Assembly: GCA_032871835.1 (NCBI GenBank)
Contig: CM065300.1
Location: forward strand, 65,173,192-65,237,191
Length of the DNA stretch: 64,000 nt
Direction: 5' to 3'
DNA from: Dipteronia dyeriana
Taxonomy: Eukaryota > Streptophyta > Magnoliopsida > Sapindales > Sapindaceae
Below the pieces are notes generated by a model. It saw only the letters and a program-made list of their open reading frames with translations, searched no databases and was not told the DNA's origin. Numbering within the stretch: position 1 is the stretch's first letter; the number at the start of each line of letters is the position of its first letter. The position numbers and the translations under genes were made by a program. Below, in pieces: positions 44,892-55,984 of the stretch.

Positions 44892-46091
44892 GCCATGTAA
44901 TAGGCAGAGCTTAGGTTCATAAGCCTACTTTAGAAAAATCTATTATTGTTGCATTTACATGAGGGGCATGTATGAGTCAGATGTTGGGTTCAGAAGCCTA
45001 GTTTAGACAAATCTAATATTTTCTTCTAATCAAAATTGTTTTTTATGACATCTGCTTGTTTTTGGTACTACAGTCGAGAACAACCATAAATGATTCATGA
45101 AATTTGCTTTTGACCATTAGTCATTAAGGTTCCTTAGCCCGAAAGGCATAGGTTAAGGTTAATGATTGAAAAGTCGATAATATACTCGATATTTATGTAT
45201 CTCAAGTATGTCGATACCGATATGATGTATATTATGCATTTCGTAAAAATATTTTGGAATTTTTTTGGAACATCCACAGTGATTCCTTAAAATATTGATA
45301 TCAGTGAACATGTAGTGTGATTTTACATAATATCATGAAAATATCTAGAAATTTTCGTTATATTTTTATAAATGTAAATTGAGAGATTTACGATAGTCCA
45401 TAATATTTTTATCTACCTTTTTGTTTATTTATTTATTTATTTATTTATCAAGAAAATTGATGCATGAGATGTTATTGAACATAGAAGATTTGTTTTCGAT
45501 TTGTTTGTGTAATCTTTTTCATAGAAGCTTCTGCTTAATCAAAAATAAATTATATAGTCAAATAGTCACATTTTGCTTTTTTGTATGGGTTGATGTTAGG
45601 GTTCGAAAAATAAATTGTACTATTTAAGAGGGGTGTTGTGTAAATATCACCAGTTTAGTAATGTAAGTTTAAAAGACACCATTTAACGTAAAGAGACGAG
45701 AATATCCTGATAAAATTGAAAAAGAGAGAAAGTTGTCATTTTGTTAGTCTGAGAAAAGCAAGAGTGAGAAAGAAACCGACGACAACGAAATCGACGGCGA
45801 ATTAACCGGAACGGGAATACAGTAGATTTCGCAGCGATTGACAGATGTAATTTCAGTTTGTTTTATTTATCGATTTCTTGTTGATAACTTATCATTGCAT
45901 TTTAGACTTGTTTTGTTGATTGAAATTGTAGATTAGGGTTGAGAATGGTTGTGGTTTAGGTTTGGGTTTGAAATGATGTTGAATATGTGATGAGGAAGAT
46001 GAAATTCTGGATATAGAGGATTGTTTCTTTTTTAAGAAAAAAAATTGAATCAAAAATATTTCAAGTGAAATCGAGGAAATTTTTTAGAAAG
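44892..46091. other. AT-rich flank and probable 5' part of the invaded KI-MULE locus
   Basis: No ORF is convincing. From about 45770 a purine-rich leader-like stretch with gaaaccgacgacaacg could be an untranslated first exon of the DUF1985 gene. The last 50 bp (caagtgaaatcgaggaaatt) are the left part of the GATCGAG minisatellite that resumes at 58967 after the retroelement. Confidence 0.4.
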
Positions 46092-47335
46092 TGTTAACGG
46101 GAAATTTGCTCAGGATGAGAAATTCCTACTAACACCCTCAAGATCACTACCACGGAAGTGGTGGCCGGGGTCGATACCGTTGATACCTGGCCTATTTAGA
46201 AGTAAACGAGAGGTTAGATTGCAACAATACAAATGGGAGCATTATTGATTACTTGCTTCGATATACAAATCACTCTCTCATATACTCACAGTCTCTCTAG
46301 GATCTAGGAAGGTGGCAACTTTGTGCTTGTCGAATAGTGGAAACGAAGGTGGTCATGTTCTGAACATAGAATTTAGGTCTTCCCCTCTTCTTTTCTTTTC
46401 TTTTCTTTTCTTTTCTTCTATCCGTCGTTCTTCTTCTGTTTTTTCGTCTGATCTCGTTTTTCATATCCCGCTTGGCCCTATTTATATATGGTCCAATTAT
46501 GTTTGAATTTTCTGATATCCCGTCTCGATCCTACGAATCCGTTTCCTCCTTACCGGGCGGGATCCTTTATTTAAAAGTTCTTGATCTCGAGTAAATAGCG
46601 GAAACGATGATATTGTTAACAAAAATGAGTTTGTTTCCTTTTAGGAATCAAACTCTTGACTCACACGTAAACGGAATAAATGTTGGTTGTCACATATATA
46701 TGATCTTGTATGTCATCGTGGCATGGCTTTTCATAGAGGTCACCGAGCTAGCTGCCTGTCGTCTCATAGAGCGAGATAGATCCATGCTTCGACTCTGTTC
46801 TTAGAAGCTTGGGATGGATTTTCCCTGATCCTTGGGAGCTTGAGGTGTCCTTGTAGACATTCATGGGAGGTAGCCGGGGTAGTGTAGATTTAGGTGTGAT
46901 TCTTCTTTCATGCCCAGCAGGGACAGCGGGCTTCTGGAGAGGTTGGCGGGCTTCTGTCTAAGACTACTGTTAAGCTTGTCCTCCGAAAGTCTTAACCTGG
47001 AGGAAGACCACTTTGCTTGTCGGGCTTCTCTCGAATGTCTCTTGAACTTGGAGACCCACTGGCTTTCACGGGATGGTTGAGGAGCTCAACCTCAGGAACC
47101 GAGGTTCCCCGATAGGTTGCCTAGAGAAGCCCGAGTTCCAGTGTTCTTGTGGGGGCTCGTCTTGGTCACGCCTAGCTTGTTTTCTGATAGTTTTAAAGTC
47201 GAGCCAGCCTTCCCTGTTCCTATAGGGTAGCTTTATGGTCTATCCGAGCTTCATGGACGTTGATTATGGGCTTTGAGTTGTGGCGGGTAAGTGAAAAATT
47301 TCTCTTTGACCCTTGACCAAATTTTACTATTAACA
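46092..47335 (-). repeat. Left LTR (3' LTR) of the Tat element
   Basis: 1244 bp. It contains a (TTTTC)n microsatellite at about 46388-46415 and, on the minus strand, a TATA-like CATATATAAATAGGG at about 46476-46490. Inside its right edge lies the polypurine tract (minus strand AGAGGGGACTTC). Confidence 0.92.
46476..46490 (-). promoter_or_regulatory. TATA box in the left LTR
   Basis: Minus-strand TATATAAATAG. The corresponding site in the right LTR is TATATATAGATAGGG at about 58105-58118, with a substitution. Confidence 0.5.
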
Positions 47336-47360
47336 GAAGTCCCCTCTGACTTGAACACCG
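47336..47360 (-). other. Polypurine tract of the Tat element
   Basis: Minus-strand TCAAGTCAGAGGGGACTTC directly inside the 3' LTR, the primer site for plus-strand DNA synthesis. Confidence 0.65.
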
Positions 47361-47520
47361 GAGGTAGAGTTGGGGTTGGAGTCAGATTCCTTGTTTAATT
47401 GGAAAATTTTCCCGTTATAAAAATAATTAATGAGAGCGAAATCTTCTCATTGATTACCCAATGTTGAATTTGAACTAGTGTTTTCTTCGAGGAAAAAACG
47501 ACTGCAATACGGCTCTCTCC

Positions 47521-50320
47521 GTGGCTCTAGGTGATCTTCCCGAGGATATCGCCGACATCATTACCCTTAACCTCTATTTAAACTCGGCCTTACCATCACT
47601 TCCTTCACACTTTCTCAATTTTCAAATTTTCAGATTCCTTCTTTCTTGCTACCCTCTGCCGATTTCCCCTTATCTTTCACTTACTTTCAAATTTTCCTCA
47701 GATAACATCGAAGCCTTGGTCGAGGGCACTGGAGGCTCTAACCTAGTTCCTCGGAAACCGGTGCGAGGAATTTCCAATGACGAGGACTCCTCCCCGATCC
47801 GCCAGCACAGTCGTTCTAGCAGGAAAGTCTCTATTGGCTCCGGCTTCTCGAACCAGCCCGATGACACTCTAAATTTAGTTGACGAGGATTCTGAAGCTGG
47901 GGAGAGGGTCGACGCTGTCGGGGAGGTTCATGTTATAGTGGTGGAGCTTCCTTCAGCGATGACTCTTCCTTTCGAACCCAAGGTCATTCCTGATTCCACC
48001 GTTGACCCTCAGTCGATTAGTCGCCTTCGGGATAAATACGGCATTCCTGACACCGTCTCTCTCACAGTCCCCCACAGAAATTACAACGTCTTCAGCCCAC
48101 CCAAAGGAGTCCTTCCCATTCATGCCGCAGCCTTCGAGAGCGGGGTGAGGCTCTCTCTTCATCCTACCCTTTGTTGAGCTCTCAACGCCCTTTAATTGGC
48201 TCCGCTCCAACTAACGCCCGGCTTCTGGAGGCACCTAGTCAACTTCCTCGTGCTATTGAGGGAGCAGTGCGAGATGAGCAGCATAACTAGAGAGCCCGGG
48301 GCAGAGGAGTTTGCTTTCCTTTTCCAGATAGAGAGCCTGGTTGGGGTTCTTCGAGGTCAATTTTATGCCAAAGCCAAGAACAAATTCAATTTCATCATCC
48401 CTGGGGCTTCAAGGAAAGACCCTGCTTGGAAAGAAGAGTGGATACTAGCAGGGGGGACTGGGGGAGCTCCATTTTCATCGACGGGTATGAGCTCACTGTC
48501 CCCACTGCTTTCAGTGACAAACCCTCGTAGGATCGGGACTCCTTGCCCTTTGAGTCTGAGGCTGTGTTGAAGACCATAATGGCCAGAAATTATTTGAATT
48601 TAAAGTTTCCAACTGTTAACCTCTTCGACCCCCACATGGTGAACAAGTACCTCCGGATCTCTGATGCTACTTCTCGTAAGTACCTTGCTCTATCACGCTT
48701 TTGGGTTGTTGAGTGGTTCAGTTCTGATGGTCTTAACCCCTTTTTTAACAGTGTTTGTAGTTGCTCCAGCTTCTCACAAAGCCTAGTAAGCTCGGACCCC
48801 TCCTCCTCCTTCTAGATCATCCTCGGGTGCTTTCTCGGCTGTTTCAAAGAAGGGGGGGTCAACCATTAGGGCTGCTACCTCACTCGTTCCTGCTCCATCG
48901 CCTTCCCCGGTGAAGCCCAAGATGGCTATTATTGCATCTCGGGCACCAAAAGCTCTAAACTGAGGAGGGCCCACTTCCCAAGCAGCTGATACGTCCACTT
49001 CTGCCCTCTCACCAGTGGTTTCTGCTTCAACTGATGCTTCCCCGATCATATTATCTCCTTCTACTGATCCAGCTGCCTTCCGGGTAGTTCAGGTTCCCAG
49101 GGATCCCGAAGCCGGTACTCCTGAGATCGCCCCCTCTTACCCCCACCACCAGTCGAGCTTGGCGGGTCAGAACTAGGTCCAGAAGAATTCTTTTCGTCCT
49201 GTCCAGGTGGAGGGCTTTCTAGGATGACCTCAATGCCCATGGACGTCATGGTTACCAAAGGGTCTGCCCTTCTAGCCGAGGTAATCGTCGCTTTTACTTC
49301 CCCATTCAGTAGCTTTGTTTATCATTTCCTAACATGAGTTCCCTTTGTAGGCCTTCAAGTTTCAAGTAGCCATGGGACATCAGGTGGCTTCTCTCCGCGA
49401 CCGGGCAGCTAAGGCCGAGGCTGAGGCTGAGGCTGAGGCTGAGGCTGAGGCTGAGGCTGAGTGAGCCATGAGGTTGCTGGCTAGGGCTTAAGCCCTGGTC
49501 CAGGAGATGACCTCTAACTAGAGGGGAATGAAAACACAACTGGCTGAGCTCCAGTGCGACCACGAGAGGTTGAAGCGGGCCTTTGATCAGGAAACTCTCC
49601 AGTCGAAGCGACGACCCAGCCAGAGGGACAATTGGAAGGGAAAGGCTTAGGCACTGGATGTCGAGAACCATGCTCTGCAGGCCCAAGTTGCCAATCTCCA
49701 GGTCAATATGGAAGCCTCTTTCAATGAGGGGTATTTCTATGCCTTATTTCAGGTTGCAGAAGCCCTCCCCCTCCCATTTGATCTTTCCAGCATCGTCGGC
49801 TGGGATAGGGAAGAGGTTATGTCTCGAGCTGCAGAGATGTCTCACCCCGAAAATGATGAGGCAGGTCTTTCTACTTGGGAGGAAGCTGGAAGGCGGTTTG
49901 AAGTACCAGATCTGCCTCCTCCTGTTTCGACTTTCCCAACTTCAGGTTCTGACGAATCCTCGAGGGGAGTCCAACCCAAGGAGCTAGAAGGAGGTCTTAC
50001 CGAAGCCCGAGATCCTTCCATGATGCTTTCAGGAGAGGAGACAGCGGTGGGTGAGATTATGCCAGAGTCAGTGACCCATCTTCTTGATGCAGCCACACCG
50101 CCCGAGGTTAAGGCGGTGATCGATGAAGTTATGGAGGAGGACCCCGCTGAGCTTCAGGAAATAGAGGAGCATCCTCAGGAGGTGGTGGCGAAGGCGGTAA
50201 AAGTAGCCAACCAGAATGAGCCACCACCAGAAAGGAGAACAAGGGCGAGGTTCATCCTGTGGAAGAGGAGGCTGGAAGGTATCAGAAGGATGCATCAGTT
50301 TGAATTCTTTTTCTTGTAGT
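47521..50320 (+). pseudogene. Antisense ORF (aORF) of the Tat element: Transposase_28-like domain, intron, coiled-coil tail
   Basis: The N-terminal part (47521-48177) is Ser-rich, then reads LRDKYGIPDTVSLTVPHRNY and AFESGVRLSLHPTL. After two in-frame stops (48175-48177, 48193-48195) it continues LAPLQLTPGFWRHLVNFLVL, the core of PF04195-type domains. After a frame change come NLFDPHMVNKYLRISDATS and a GT-AG intron (about 48676-48753: gtaagtacc...ttttttaacag). A Pro/Ser/Ala-rich linker with stops follows, then a Glu/Ala coiled coil (49370-49700, with a GAGGCT hexamer run at 49418-49460). The last exon-like ORF 49708-50319 is acidic. The function is unknown in the family. It is non-functional here. 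Confidence 0.75.
48676..48753 (+). other. Probable intron in the aORF
   Basis: The donor gtaagtacc fits the plant consensus. The acceptor is a pyrimidine-rich run ending aacag. The coding-like sequence resumes (VFVVAPASHKA) after it. Confidence 0.55.
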
Positions 50321-50859
50321 TTGTTTGAATGCCCAGAAAAGGGGGTGAGCATCCCATCTTTACTCGTGCTTGATCATTCATCATTTCATTATTATTTTTT
50401 TAGCCCGGAATCAGGGGTTGGGCTACTTGTTTGTTGTAGCCTTACTGGGGAATAGGCTCCCCCATTTATTAATAAAGCTTAACTTGAGATCGGGTTCACA
50501 TTCTGACTTACATGTACTTGCTTCTTTTCTGATCTCCCTCTAGGTTCAGCCTCTATTGCAAATCGACTTAGCTTGGGAAGAATATTAAGATAAGAACATT
50601 GCTTAAACGTGAAAGTAGATAGCTAGCTTGGGCTTTCTGACTACCAAGACTTATAGCTTAACATCTTTAGTCGATAGTCCCTTGTTTGATCGTAGACCTG
50701 TTATAGTAAGCAATCACGTGTGCAAGGGAAATTAGTAACCAATAATAACTGAGGTATTTATAGTTTAAGTAAATCGAGCCCTCCATCATTAAGCCCCTTT
50801 AAAGGGCTGTAACCCGAGTGAGGCATCAAGTAAAGGACTGTTTAGCCCCCTCTTAAGCT
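50321..50859. other. Non-coding interior of the Tat element
   Basis: Between the aORF end and the tandem repeats. Contains aataaagc (about 50470) that could end an aORF transcript. No gene. Confidence 0.4.
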
Positions 50860-51655
50860 AGGGCTCGGGAGAGCTTCCGTACTCTTAAACTCGAATCCTT
50901 CTTGGTGGTGGTAACCCGACTAAGGCGTCAGGAGGGCTATCTAGCTACCTTCTGGTCTTGAGATCTGGATGGCAATTATGCTCTTACACTCAAACCCTTC
51001 TCGTGGGTGGTAGCCCGATCAAGGCATCAGGAGGACTATCTAGCTATTTCCTGGTCTTGAGATCTGGATGGCAACTATGCTCTTACACTTAGACCCTTCT
51101 TGGGGGTGGTAGCTCGACCAAGGCATCAAGAGGGCTATCTAGCTATTTCCTGGTCTTGAGATCTGGATGGCAACTATGCTCTTACACTCAGACCCTTCTC
51201 GGGGGTGGTAGCCCGACCAAGGCATCATGAGGGCTATCTAGCTATTTCCTGGTCTTGAGATCTAGATGGCAACTATACTCTTACACTCAAACCCTTCTTG
51301 GGGGTGGTAGCCCAAGCAAGGCATCAAGAAGGCTATCTAGCTATTTCCTGGTATTGAGATCTGGATGGCAACTATGCTCTTACACTTAGATCCTTCTTGG
51401 GGGTGGTAGCTCGACCAAGGCATCAGGAGGGCTATCTAGCAATTTCCTGGTCTTGAGATCTGGATGGCAACTATGCTCTTACACTCAGATCCTTCTTGGG
51501 GTGGTAGTCTGATCAAGGCATCAGGAGGGATATCTAGCTATTTTCTGGTCTTGAGATCTGGATGACAACTATTCTCTTACACTTAGACCCTTCTTGGCGA
51601 GGGGGTAGTGCCCGACCAAGGCATCAGGAGTGGCGAAAGGGCTTCCCCGGCCTAC
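50860..51655. repeat. Tandem repeat inside the Tat element, about 99-bp units, about 8 copies
   Basis: gatggcaactatgctcttac recurs at about 50967, 51067, 51164, 51264, 51363, 51461 and 51560. Each unit also has gaccaaggcatcaggagggc and ctggtcttgagatctgg. It lies between the ends of the convergent pol and aORF readings. A related but longer-period block is at 3860-5080. Confidence 0.92.
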
Positions 51656-51882
51656 CTCTGGTCTTAGGGTGATAATATCGAATTTTCCATGTAGACCCAA
51701 ATCATTGTAGAACATAGTTGAAGATGGAGAAAATAAGAGAAGCAGGCTTTATTGATACGAAAGATGGAATACATTTATTGTCGGAGATAAAAAGAAACTA
51801 GGCGGAGGCCGCCTGCTCATTAGTCCCCTATTCAAGGGTAGAATTTTCGTAAGTGATCTGCATTCCAAGTATGATCGATGAA
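51656..51882. other. Spacer between tandem repeat and pol end
   Basis: No coding sequence recognised. It is the 3' untranslated side of the pol transcript. Confidence 0.4.
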
Positions 51883-53030
51883 TCAGTCATTCATATCTTC
51901 GAGCTTGTATGCCCCATTACGGATCACCATTTTTTTTTTAGGTATGGTCCTTCCTAGTTGAGCTCTAGGACCCGGTCTGACCTCTTCCTGGTATTCAACG
52001 TTACTTTCTTGAGAACTAGGTCCCTTCTTTGAAGTTTCGGGCTTTAACCCTCCTGTTGAAGTACCTGGCAATTCTGCTTTGGTAGATAGCTACCTTCTCG
52101 GCTATTCGATCTTGTTTCTCTTCCGGGAGGTCCAAGCTAGCTCGGAGCTTAATTTCATTGCTCCCTGGTTCGAAATGTTGGACTCTAAAGGAGGTCAATT
52201 TGTGCTCGATAGGTAGGACCGCTTCAACCCTGAAGGCTAGCGATTAGGGTGTTTCCTCGGTAGCTATCCTCCTTGTAGTGCGGTAAGCCTAGAGGACCTC
52301 GGGAAGCTCCTCTGCCCATCTGCCTTTCTTCTGCTGCAGTTTTTCCTTCAACAGTTTCTTAATGGTTTTGTTCTTAGATTCCACCAGACCGTTGGTCTGA
52401 GGATGGGCTACCGAAGCAAACTGAAGGTAGATTCTCAAGCCTTCGTAAAAATCGTTGAATCGGCCATTATCAAACTGTTTCCCGAGGTCAGCTATCATGG
52501 CAATGGGGGTTACGAACCTACAAACTTCATTAGTCTTGATGAACATTGTTGTGTTTTCTTATGATATCTGGGAGAGCGGTCCGGTTTCGACCCATCTTGT
52601 AAAATAGTCGATTGCTACGATAACATGCTTGGCTTGACCCGGAGTGGTAGGAAGCGGTCCAATCAAGTCGACTCCCCACATAGCAAAGGGGTATGGCGAG
52701 CTAAGGGACGACAACCGCTCTGGAGGGAGGTGACTCAAGTTTGCAGCCTTCTGGCATGCGTCGCGGGCTTGCACCAAGTTCTTCGCATCTTGATGGATGG
52801 TTGGCCAATAATATCCCATGCGGAGAACCTGATATGCCAAACCCTCCCTACCAATGTGGTTCACGCATTTCCCAAAATAAACCTCTCTCAAGCAAGGGAA
52901 GGGATTTTCCCCTCCGGTATAGATGTCCATCCATCATACAATACATGACCGAGATCCTTTTGACTCTCCTAGCTTGGTCGAGCTCCCCGGGGAGTTTCAC
53001 ATCCTGTAGATAATCCACTATTGGATCCAT
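51883..53030 (-). pseudogene. Integrase of the Tat element
   Basis: 53030-52848 and 52930-52559 carry the zinc-binding domain (CVNHIGREGLAYQVLRMGYY then DAKNLVQARDACQK; the expected C-x2-C is reduced) and the first catalytic Asp (FAMWGVDLIGPLPTTPGQAK). A single stop at 52556-52558 separates it from 52546-52289 with DLGKQFDN (second Asp) and HPQTNGLVESKNKTIKKLL (catalytic Glu region). The C-terminal tail, 52198-51883, has EPGSNEIKLRASLDLPEEKQ and GTIPKKKMV-like wording. The DDE residues are all present, but the stop and frame changes inactivate it. It is the last pol domain, next to the tandem repeat. Confidence 0.88.
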
Positions 53031-53387
53031 TCAGCACGGTTGTCGGTCTAAGGTATAAGCTTCCTTACCTGTCATAATGGTAGGTAAGGGGATCACTTGA
53101 AGAGGGACTCTGTGAGGTAAGGTCTGGCCACCATATGCAGCTATCTTGGCAAGTACGTCAGCTCGATGATTCAGTTGTCGAGGTATCTGCTTGATTTTGA
53201 ATCCCTTAAATCTCCTCTTGAGTTGTTGAACCAATTTCTGGTAAACGATCATATTATCCCGTTTTGCCTGATAATATCCAGACACTTGGCTGACCACGAG
53301 CGAAGAGTCGCTCTTAACATTCAGGTAATCAACCCCTAGTTCTATGGCTGCCTTTATTCCGGCTAGAAAGGCTTTGTACTCCGCCAA
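53031..53387 (-). pseudogene. Second (archaeal-type) RNase H domain of the Tat element
   Basis: The minus frame starts MAEYKAFLAGIKAAIELGVD, then VKSDSSLVVSQVSGYYQAK, and near the end IPRQLNHRADVLAKIAA. The acidic E of AEY.A, the D of SDS and the D of RAD match the RNase H catalytic positions. The wording is typical of the extra RNase H that Tat elements carry beside the native gypsy RNase H. The first strand of the fold (with the first Asp) lies upstream of 53387: the reading QSLYIDGASGQAGGGAGIVL at 53515-53440 holds an IDGAS.G motif, separated by a stop. Confidence 0.85.
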
Positions 53388-53585
53388 GTTGTTCGTAACT
53401 TTAAATTCAAACCTGAAACAATGGCAGCACTCAGTTCCTTCTGGGTCGATGAGGACTATGCCCGCTCCTCCCCCAGCTTGCCCAGAAGCTCCATCAATGT
53501 AGAGGGTCTACGACTCGTAACCTTTCGGCCAGTTGTCAGATTTTGGAATCCTCTCAGGGGTTACTTCTGTTACCGTGGGGGTTGC

Positions 53586-54035
53586 TTAACCTGAAGGTAT
53601 TGAGAGCTCTGATACAAAGTCTGCTAGTGCCTGAGCTTTTATTACGGTCCTAGGTTTATACCTTAAATCAAACTGGGTAAGCTTTAGGGCCCATAGAACC
53701 AGCCTTCCGGAAACATCTGGCATTTGTAAGAATTGACGGAGGGGTTGGTCCGTCACCACTGCTATTGAATGAGCATGTAAGTAGGATAGAAGCTTCCATG
53801 CCGAGGTCACCAAGGCGTAAGTGAGCTTCTCCAACATAGTATAGTTCTTTTCCAGCTTGGTTAGAGCATGACTCACACAGTAAATAGGTCGATGGACCCT
53901 ATCCCCGCATTCCTTGACCAAGGCCCCGCTTATAGTGGTTTCTGAAACGGTAAAGTATATTTGAAGCTCTTCTCCAGGACTTGGCTTAACCAGCAATGGA
54001 GGGCTTGATAGGTATTTTTTCAAAGCTTGAAAGGC
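53586..54035 (-). pseudogene. Native RNase H domain of the Tat element
   Basis: Reads KKYLSSPPLLVKPSPGEELQ, IYFTVSETTISGALV, RPIYCVSHALTKLEKNYTML, EKLTYALVTSAWKLLSYLHA and ALADFVSEL, in the order expected for gypsy RNase H and the connection domain. The first catalytic Asp position (Y-L-A-V-S in many Tat elements) is FTVS here, consistent with the degenerate native RNase H of this lineage. A TAA at 54033-54035 separates it from the RT reading. Confidence 0.85.
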
Positions 54036-54881
54036 TTATTTGCTCTCCTGATCCCATTTCATGTTTCTTCCCTGCTTGATGGCTTTGAAGAATGGTAGAC
54101 ACTTATCGGTAGACCGAGAGATGAACCTATTGAGTGCTGCTACCTGTCCGGTCAATGCTTGAACCTGTTTAAGAGATATGGGGGATTCTAGATCTAGGAT
54201 AGCCATGATCTTTTCCGGGTTAACCTCTATGCCTCTCTCATGAACCATGAAGCCCGGAAACTTCCTCACAGTTACCCCAAATGTGCATTTGGAAGGGTTC
54301 AACCTCATCTAGTTCTCCCTTAGGATCATGAAGGTTCTACGAAGGTTATCCAAGTGGCCTTCTGAGGTTAAAGACTTGGTGATCATGTCATCGATATACA
54401 CCTCCATTGACCTTCCGATTTCGGGCTTGAACAACCGATTGACTAGCCGCTGATAAGTAGCTCCAGCGTTCTTGAGCCCGAAAGGCATCACCTTATAGTA
54501 GTACAAGCCTTGCGCTGTGATGAAACTGGTCTTTTCCTGGTCCGTGGGGTGTATCATAATTTGATTGTACCCTGAAAATGCGTATATGAAGCTCAGGAGC
54601 TTGTTTCCGAAGGTAGAATAAACCAGCAGATCAATTTTTGGTAGATGGAAGCTGTCCTTCGAGTATGCCAGGTTGAGGTCAATGTAATCTACACACATGT
54701 GCCACTTTCCATTTGCCTTTATGACCATGACCATGTTAGAAATCCACTTGGGATAACGTGCTTCTCGAATGAAGCTCGCCCGAGTCAGTTTTTCCACCTC
54801 TTCCTGAACCGTAACATTTCTTTCGGTGTTAAAGTGGCTCCTTTTTTGTTTAATGGGTTTAAAGGTCGGATCCACTGCCAA
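54036..54881 (-). pseudogene. Reverse transcriptase of the Tat element
   Basis: 54881-54309 begins near DPTFKPIKQKRSHFN, then EEVEKLTRASFIREARYPKW, VDYIDLNLAY (normally D-LN-A), MPFGLKNAGATYQRLVNRLF and VYIDDMITKS with the catalytic Y-x-D-D (YIDD). A TAG at 54309-54311 splits it from MRLNPSKCTFGVTVRKFPGF, the thumb-proximal stretch at 54308-54036. The active-site aspartates are intact. One stop and the missing continuity make it inactive as it stands. Confidence 0.9.
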
Positions 54882-55096
54882 TCAATGAGCAGCTAATGTC
54901 ATCGGGATCTCTGGCATCTCAACATGACTCCAAGCAAAATGTCGTTGAACTCTGTGAGGAGCCTGATCAAGCCCTCTTTCATTCCTGGCTCAAGGGTGGC
55001 TTTGATTTTGATGACCTTCGAGGGATCGCCTACTCTGACAGGAATCTCTTCTAACTTATCTATTGGATGGCTGCTGGCCTATTCCCTTTTTTGTTC
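54882..55096 (-). pseudogene. Protease-RT linker of the Tat element
   Basis: The minus reading contains wording for the usual linker (VRVGDPSKVIKIKATLEPG, then DFAWSHVEMPEIPMTLAA in broken frames), typical of plant Ty3 pol between PR and RT. Confidence 0.65.
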
Positions 55097-55645
55097 CTAC
55101 ATGTCGGGCATTATGAGGTCGTCTTCAGGGTGATCAGTGGATCCTACATCTCCGAGGCCTAGTGTAGGGGTTGCCCTGTCTTGGATTGTTGTCACTTGGG
55201 CGAGTTGTTTTACTAGAGCTGCTGGGTTGGCCGATACTACGTAGCATCTCCTAGCTGCTTGCTGATCACCCCGAACTTCCCTCACCTTGTCTCTTACTGG
55301 GAACATCAAGACGTTGTGGTAAATAGAAAGAACCCCTTTCAAGGATGATAGAAATGGCCTCCCTAATATTGCAGTGTAGATCGATGGGGTATCTACCACC
55401 ACGAAGTCGGTCATGATATTCTGATGGAGAGGTGTGGCTCCATTGATCATTGGTAGGATTTTTGATCCCACGGGTGTGATTGAGTCCCCAGTGAACCCAT
55501 ATAAAGGAGTAGTGCAGCTATTGTAACACCACTGTTTCAAGTTTAGCTTTTCCAAGGTATCTTTAAACAGGACGTCAACGCTGCTACCTGTGTCGACGAG
55601 CACACGGTGTACCACGCAGTTTGCAATCTGTACCGTGATCACCAT
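55097..55645 (-). pseudogene. Aspartic protease (retropepsin) domain of the Tat element
   Basis: The 182-codon minus frame has VITVQIANCVVHRVLVDTGS, then SVDVLFKDTLEKL. The catalytic D-T-G is intact. FTGDSITPVGSKILP and FVVVDTPSIYTAILGRPFLS follow, the flap and C-terminal ILGRP.L signature. It sits between gag and RT as expected. The frame is uninterrupted within the domain, so this is the best-preserved piece of the polyprotein, but there is no independent start. Confidence 0.9.
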
Positions 55646-55984
55646 GGGTCATCATAGGGCTGCACAGTGTAGTAGACATCCGCTTCGGTGAAAATGATTT
55701 GTGACAGCTGGGAAGGGTTGGTTAGTCTCTGGTCCACCTTAAAGATATCTCGCTCCTTGTCCGTATGAGGGACTTTCCTCGCATGGTTTTTCCTAGAATT
55801 GTTGGAGATGCTCGCCAGAGTAGGCCCCCTGCTGATAGTATGTATTATCTAAATCTGTTGCATCAGGTCCGCCTGCTCCCCTTCCTTTTCTCGGCATGTT
55901 CTCGGATCTCGGCTTGCACCTCTCTTCCAGTCTGAATGTTCTCCCTGACTTGCTATAAGAATTCCACCAGGCATCCTCCTCTTA

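Noticed and set aside
45421..45627. 68-codon ORF
   Set aside because: AT-rich with a TTTA microsatellite at its start and no similarity I recognise.
49306..49686. Minus-strand ORF with LSLSLSLS repeats
   Set aside because: Antisense shadow of the GAGGCT hexamer in the aORF coiled-coil region.
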